Positions 34,267 to 35,360 of a stretch of DNA of 35,360 nucleotides are shown piece after piece (the first letter of the stretch is position 1; every line of letters starts with the position of its first letter). A program made the position numbers and the translations under genes. The notes under the pieces are model-generated. The model searched no databases and had not been told where the DNA came from. It was given only the letters and a program-made list of their open reading frames with translations. The DNA is from Thermoclostridium sp. (GTDB taxonomy: Bacteria; Bacillota; Clostridia; DSM-8532). The DNA is taken from the NCBI GenBank assembly GCA_017995215.1, contig JAGOJH010000026.1:1-35360 (forward strand), read 5' to 3'.

Positions 34267-35336
34267 TTTCCATCAAGCATTTGAAAAAAGAATACCCAAA
34301 TGTGACGCCTTTTTTTGACATCAACGTGGACATTCAAAGAGGCGAGATCATATCGATTATTGGCCCCTCGGGGACGGGCAAATCCACCCTGCTGCGGTGC
34401 TTGAACCTGCTGGAAACGCCCACTGCCGGGGAGATTATCGTCGATGGGCAGACCATCACGGCTAAAGCCGCGGATGTTTCGGCGATTCGACGCAAAATGG
34501 GGATGGTATTTCAATCCTTTAACCTGTTTTCTCATTTGACGGTGATTGAAAATATTATGCTGGGCCCAGTGGATCTGCTGAAGCTATCCCGCCAGGATGC
34601 TTACGACGAAGGGATGCGACTGCTTGCCACCGTTGGACTGGTCGAGAAAGCACTCAATTATCCTGATGAGCTGTCCGGCGGACAGAAGCAGCGCGTGGCC
34701 ATTGCCCGGGCGCTTGCCATGAAGCCGGAGATCATTCTGTTTGACGAGCCGACCTCCGCCTTAGACCCTACAATGGTAGGCGAGGTTCTGGCTGTTATCC
34801 GCTCCCTTGCACGGGAAGGGCTTACCATGATGATCGTCACACATGAAATGAAGTTTGCAAAGGATGTGTCCACTCGCGTTTTCTACATGGATGAGGGCGG
34901 AATTTATGAAGACGGTTCCCCAGAGCAGATTTTTGATCATCCCAAACGCGAACGCACCCGCGCTTTTGTCAAGCGGCTCAAAACCTTTGAACGGGTCATT
35001 GAAAGTTCAACCTTTGATTTTATTGAAGTCCGTACAGGAATCGAGGAATTTGGCAGGAAGCAGCTATTAAGTCAAAAGCAGACAAACCATTTGCAAATGG
35101 TTTTTGAAGAACTATGTGTACAAACGCTGTTACTCCAACGCAGTGATGTTCTGCCAATCCGCTTTTCGGTTTCTGTTTCCGAGATGAACGAGACCTATGA
35201 GGCGCTGGTCACCTATGATGGCCCGGACTTTAACCCATTTACGGATGCGGAGGATGAGCTACCCATCAAAATGCTGCTGGGGCTGACGAAGGAACACGAC
35301 TGGAGCAGCGGTAACCAAATCAGGCTCACCCTATGA
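34263..35336 (+). CDS. Amino-acid-type ABC transporter ATPase with a C-terminal HATPase-like tail
   Basis: Residues 1-242 are a standard GlnQ/HisP-type ATPase: Walker A GPSGTGKS (34-41), Q-loop Q84, signature LSGGQ (137-141), Walker B ILFDEP (158-163) and switch H194. Family members normally end near residue 240-250, but this one is 357 residues long. The extra part (about 250-357) contains [28 protein letters not shown], and a final IRLTL strand. These align by eye with DEIYSNII and FTDNGRPYDP of the upstream sensor's kinase domain, with the Mg-binding Asn replaced by Gln and the box aspartate changed. I read it as a non-catalytic HATPase-like domain, possibly a docking site. The gene overlaps its partner (ATGA). 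Confidence 0.88.
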   Translation: MISIKHLKKEYPNVTPFFDINVDIQRGEIISIIGPSGTGKSTLLRCLNLLETPTAGEIIVDGQTITAKAADVSAIRRKMGMVFQSFNLFSHLTVIENIMLGPVDLLKLSRQDAYDEGMRLLATVGLVEKALNYPDELSGGQKQRVAIARALAMKPEIILFDEPTSALDPTMVGEVLAVIRSLAREGLTMMIVTHEMKFAKDVSTRVFYMDEGGIYEDGSPEQIFDHPKRERTRAFVKRLKTFERVIESSTFDFIEVRTGIEEFGRKQLLSQKQTNHLQMVFEELCVQTLLLQRSDVLPIRFSVSVSEMNETYEALVTYDGPDFNPFTDAEDELPIKMLLGLTKEHDWSSGNQIRLTL

Positions 35337-35360
35337 GATACGCATAGCATCAACGCCATT

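Overview
The window looks like a chromosomal stretch of an anaerobic, moderate-GC Firmicute of the class Clostridia. The evidence is the tRNA-sensing T-box leaders (one in front of pheST), strong GGAGG ribosome sites, sigma-A type TTGACA/TATAAT promoters, Gram-positive lipoproteins, the relic of an hcp gene (an anaerobe enzyme) and a SpoIIE/STAS partner-switching module. No rRNA, tRNA or CRISPR array was found. Species cannot be named from the sequence alone.

Layout, left to right. (1) 1-540, minus strand: a T-box leader with a probable Leu (CUG) specifier and two terminators, interrupted just after the second terminator by the 5' end of a group II intron that runs off the window. (2) 683-3021: a Rhizobium-type (ReAV-like) asparaginase divergent from tmcAL. 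(3) 3241-7144, minus: pheS-pheT under a Phe (UUC) T-box. (4) 7220-9046, minus: an unrecognised membrane-anchored protein with internal repeats. (5) 9810-10982: ychF, whose promoter carries an 18-bp palindrome over the -35 that recurs in the acyl-CoA synthetase promoter at 15.4 kb. (6) 11072-16189, minus: a double GNAT protein, a GH43 lipoprotein downstream of a long-chain acyl-CoA synthetase, and a Crp/Fnr regulator. (7) 16415-19887, plus: an internally deleted hcp, a small zinc-ribbon gene, and an XPD/DinG-like Fe-S helicase with an N-terminal PD-(D/E)XK nuclease domain. (8) 19884-23683: a 1164-residue secreted beta-lactamase-like/transglutaminase-like protein on the minus strand, bounded by two 48-bp hairpin-bearing direct repeats. 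(9) 23827-27460, minus: a TrmH-type methyltransferase, a second double GNAT protein, and an aminoglycoside-phosphotransferase-like gene preceded by a truncated rsgA start, an attenuator and a 10-codon leader peptide. (10) 27582-27846: a frameshifted C39-like peptidase relic. (11) 27928-35336, plus: STAS protein, membrane sensor/SpoIIE phosphatase/HATPase, substrate-binding-protein/permease fusion, and ABC ATPase.

The strongest candidate for an undescribed system is region 11. A complete partner switch (STAS antagonist, plus phosphatase and anti-sigma-type kinase on one sensor chain) sits directly upstream of a polar-amino-acid-type ABC transporter. The transporter is itself odd in two ways. 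Its receptor part reads lobe II, two whole binding domains, lobe I, then permease, as if one binding domain were split across the ends. Its ATPase carries a roughly 110-residue tail that reads like a degenerate HATPase domain, the same fold as the upstream kinase. I infer a device coupling solute sensing or uptake to protein phosphorylation. No sigma factor is visible in the window. A second candidate is the antibiotic-resistance-style attenuation leader in front of the phosphotransferase gene. Domain calls were made by eye, and novelty was not checked against any database.
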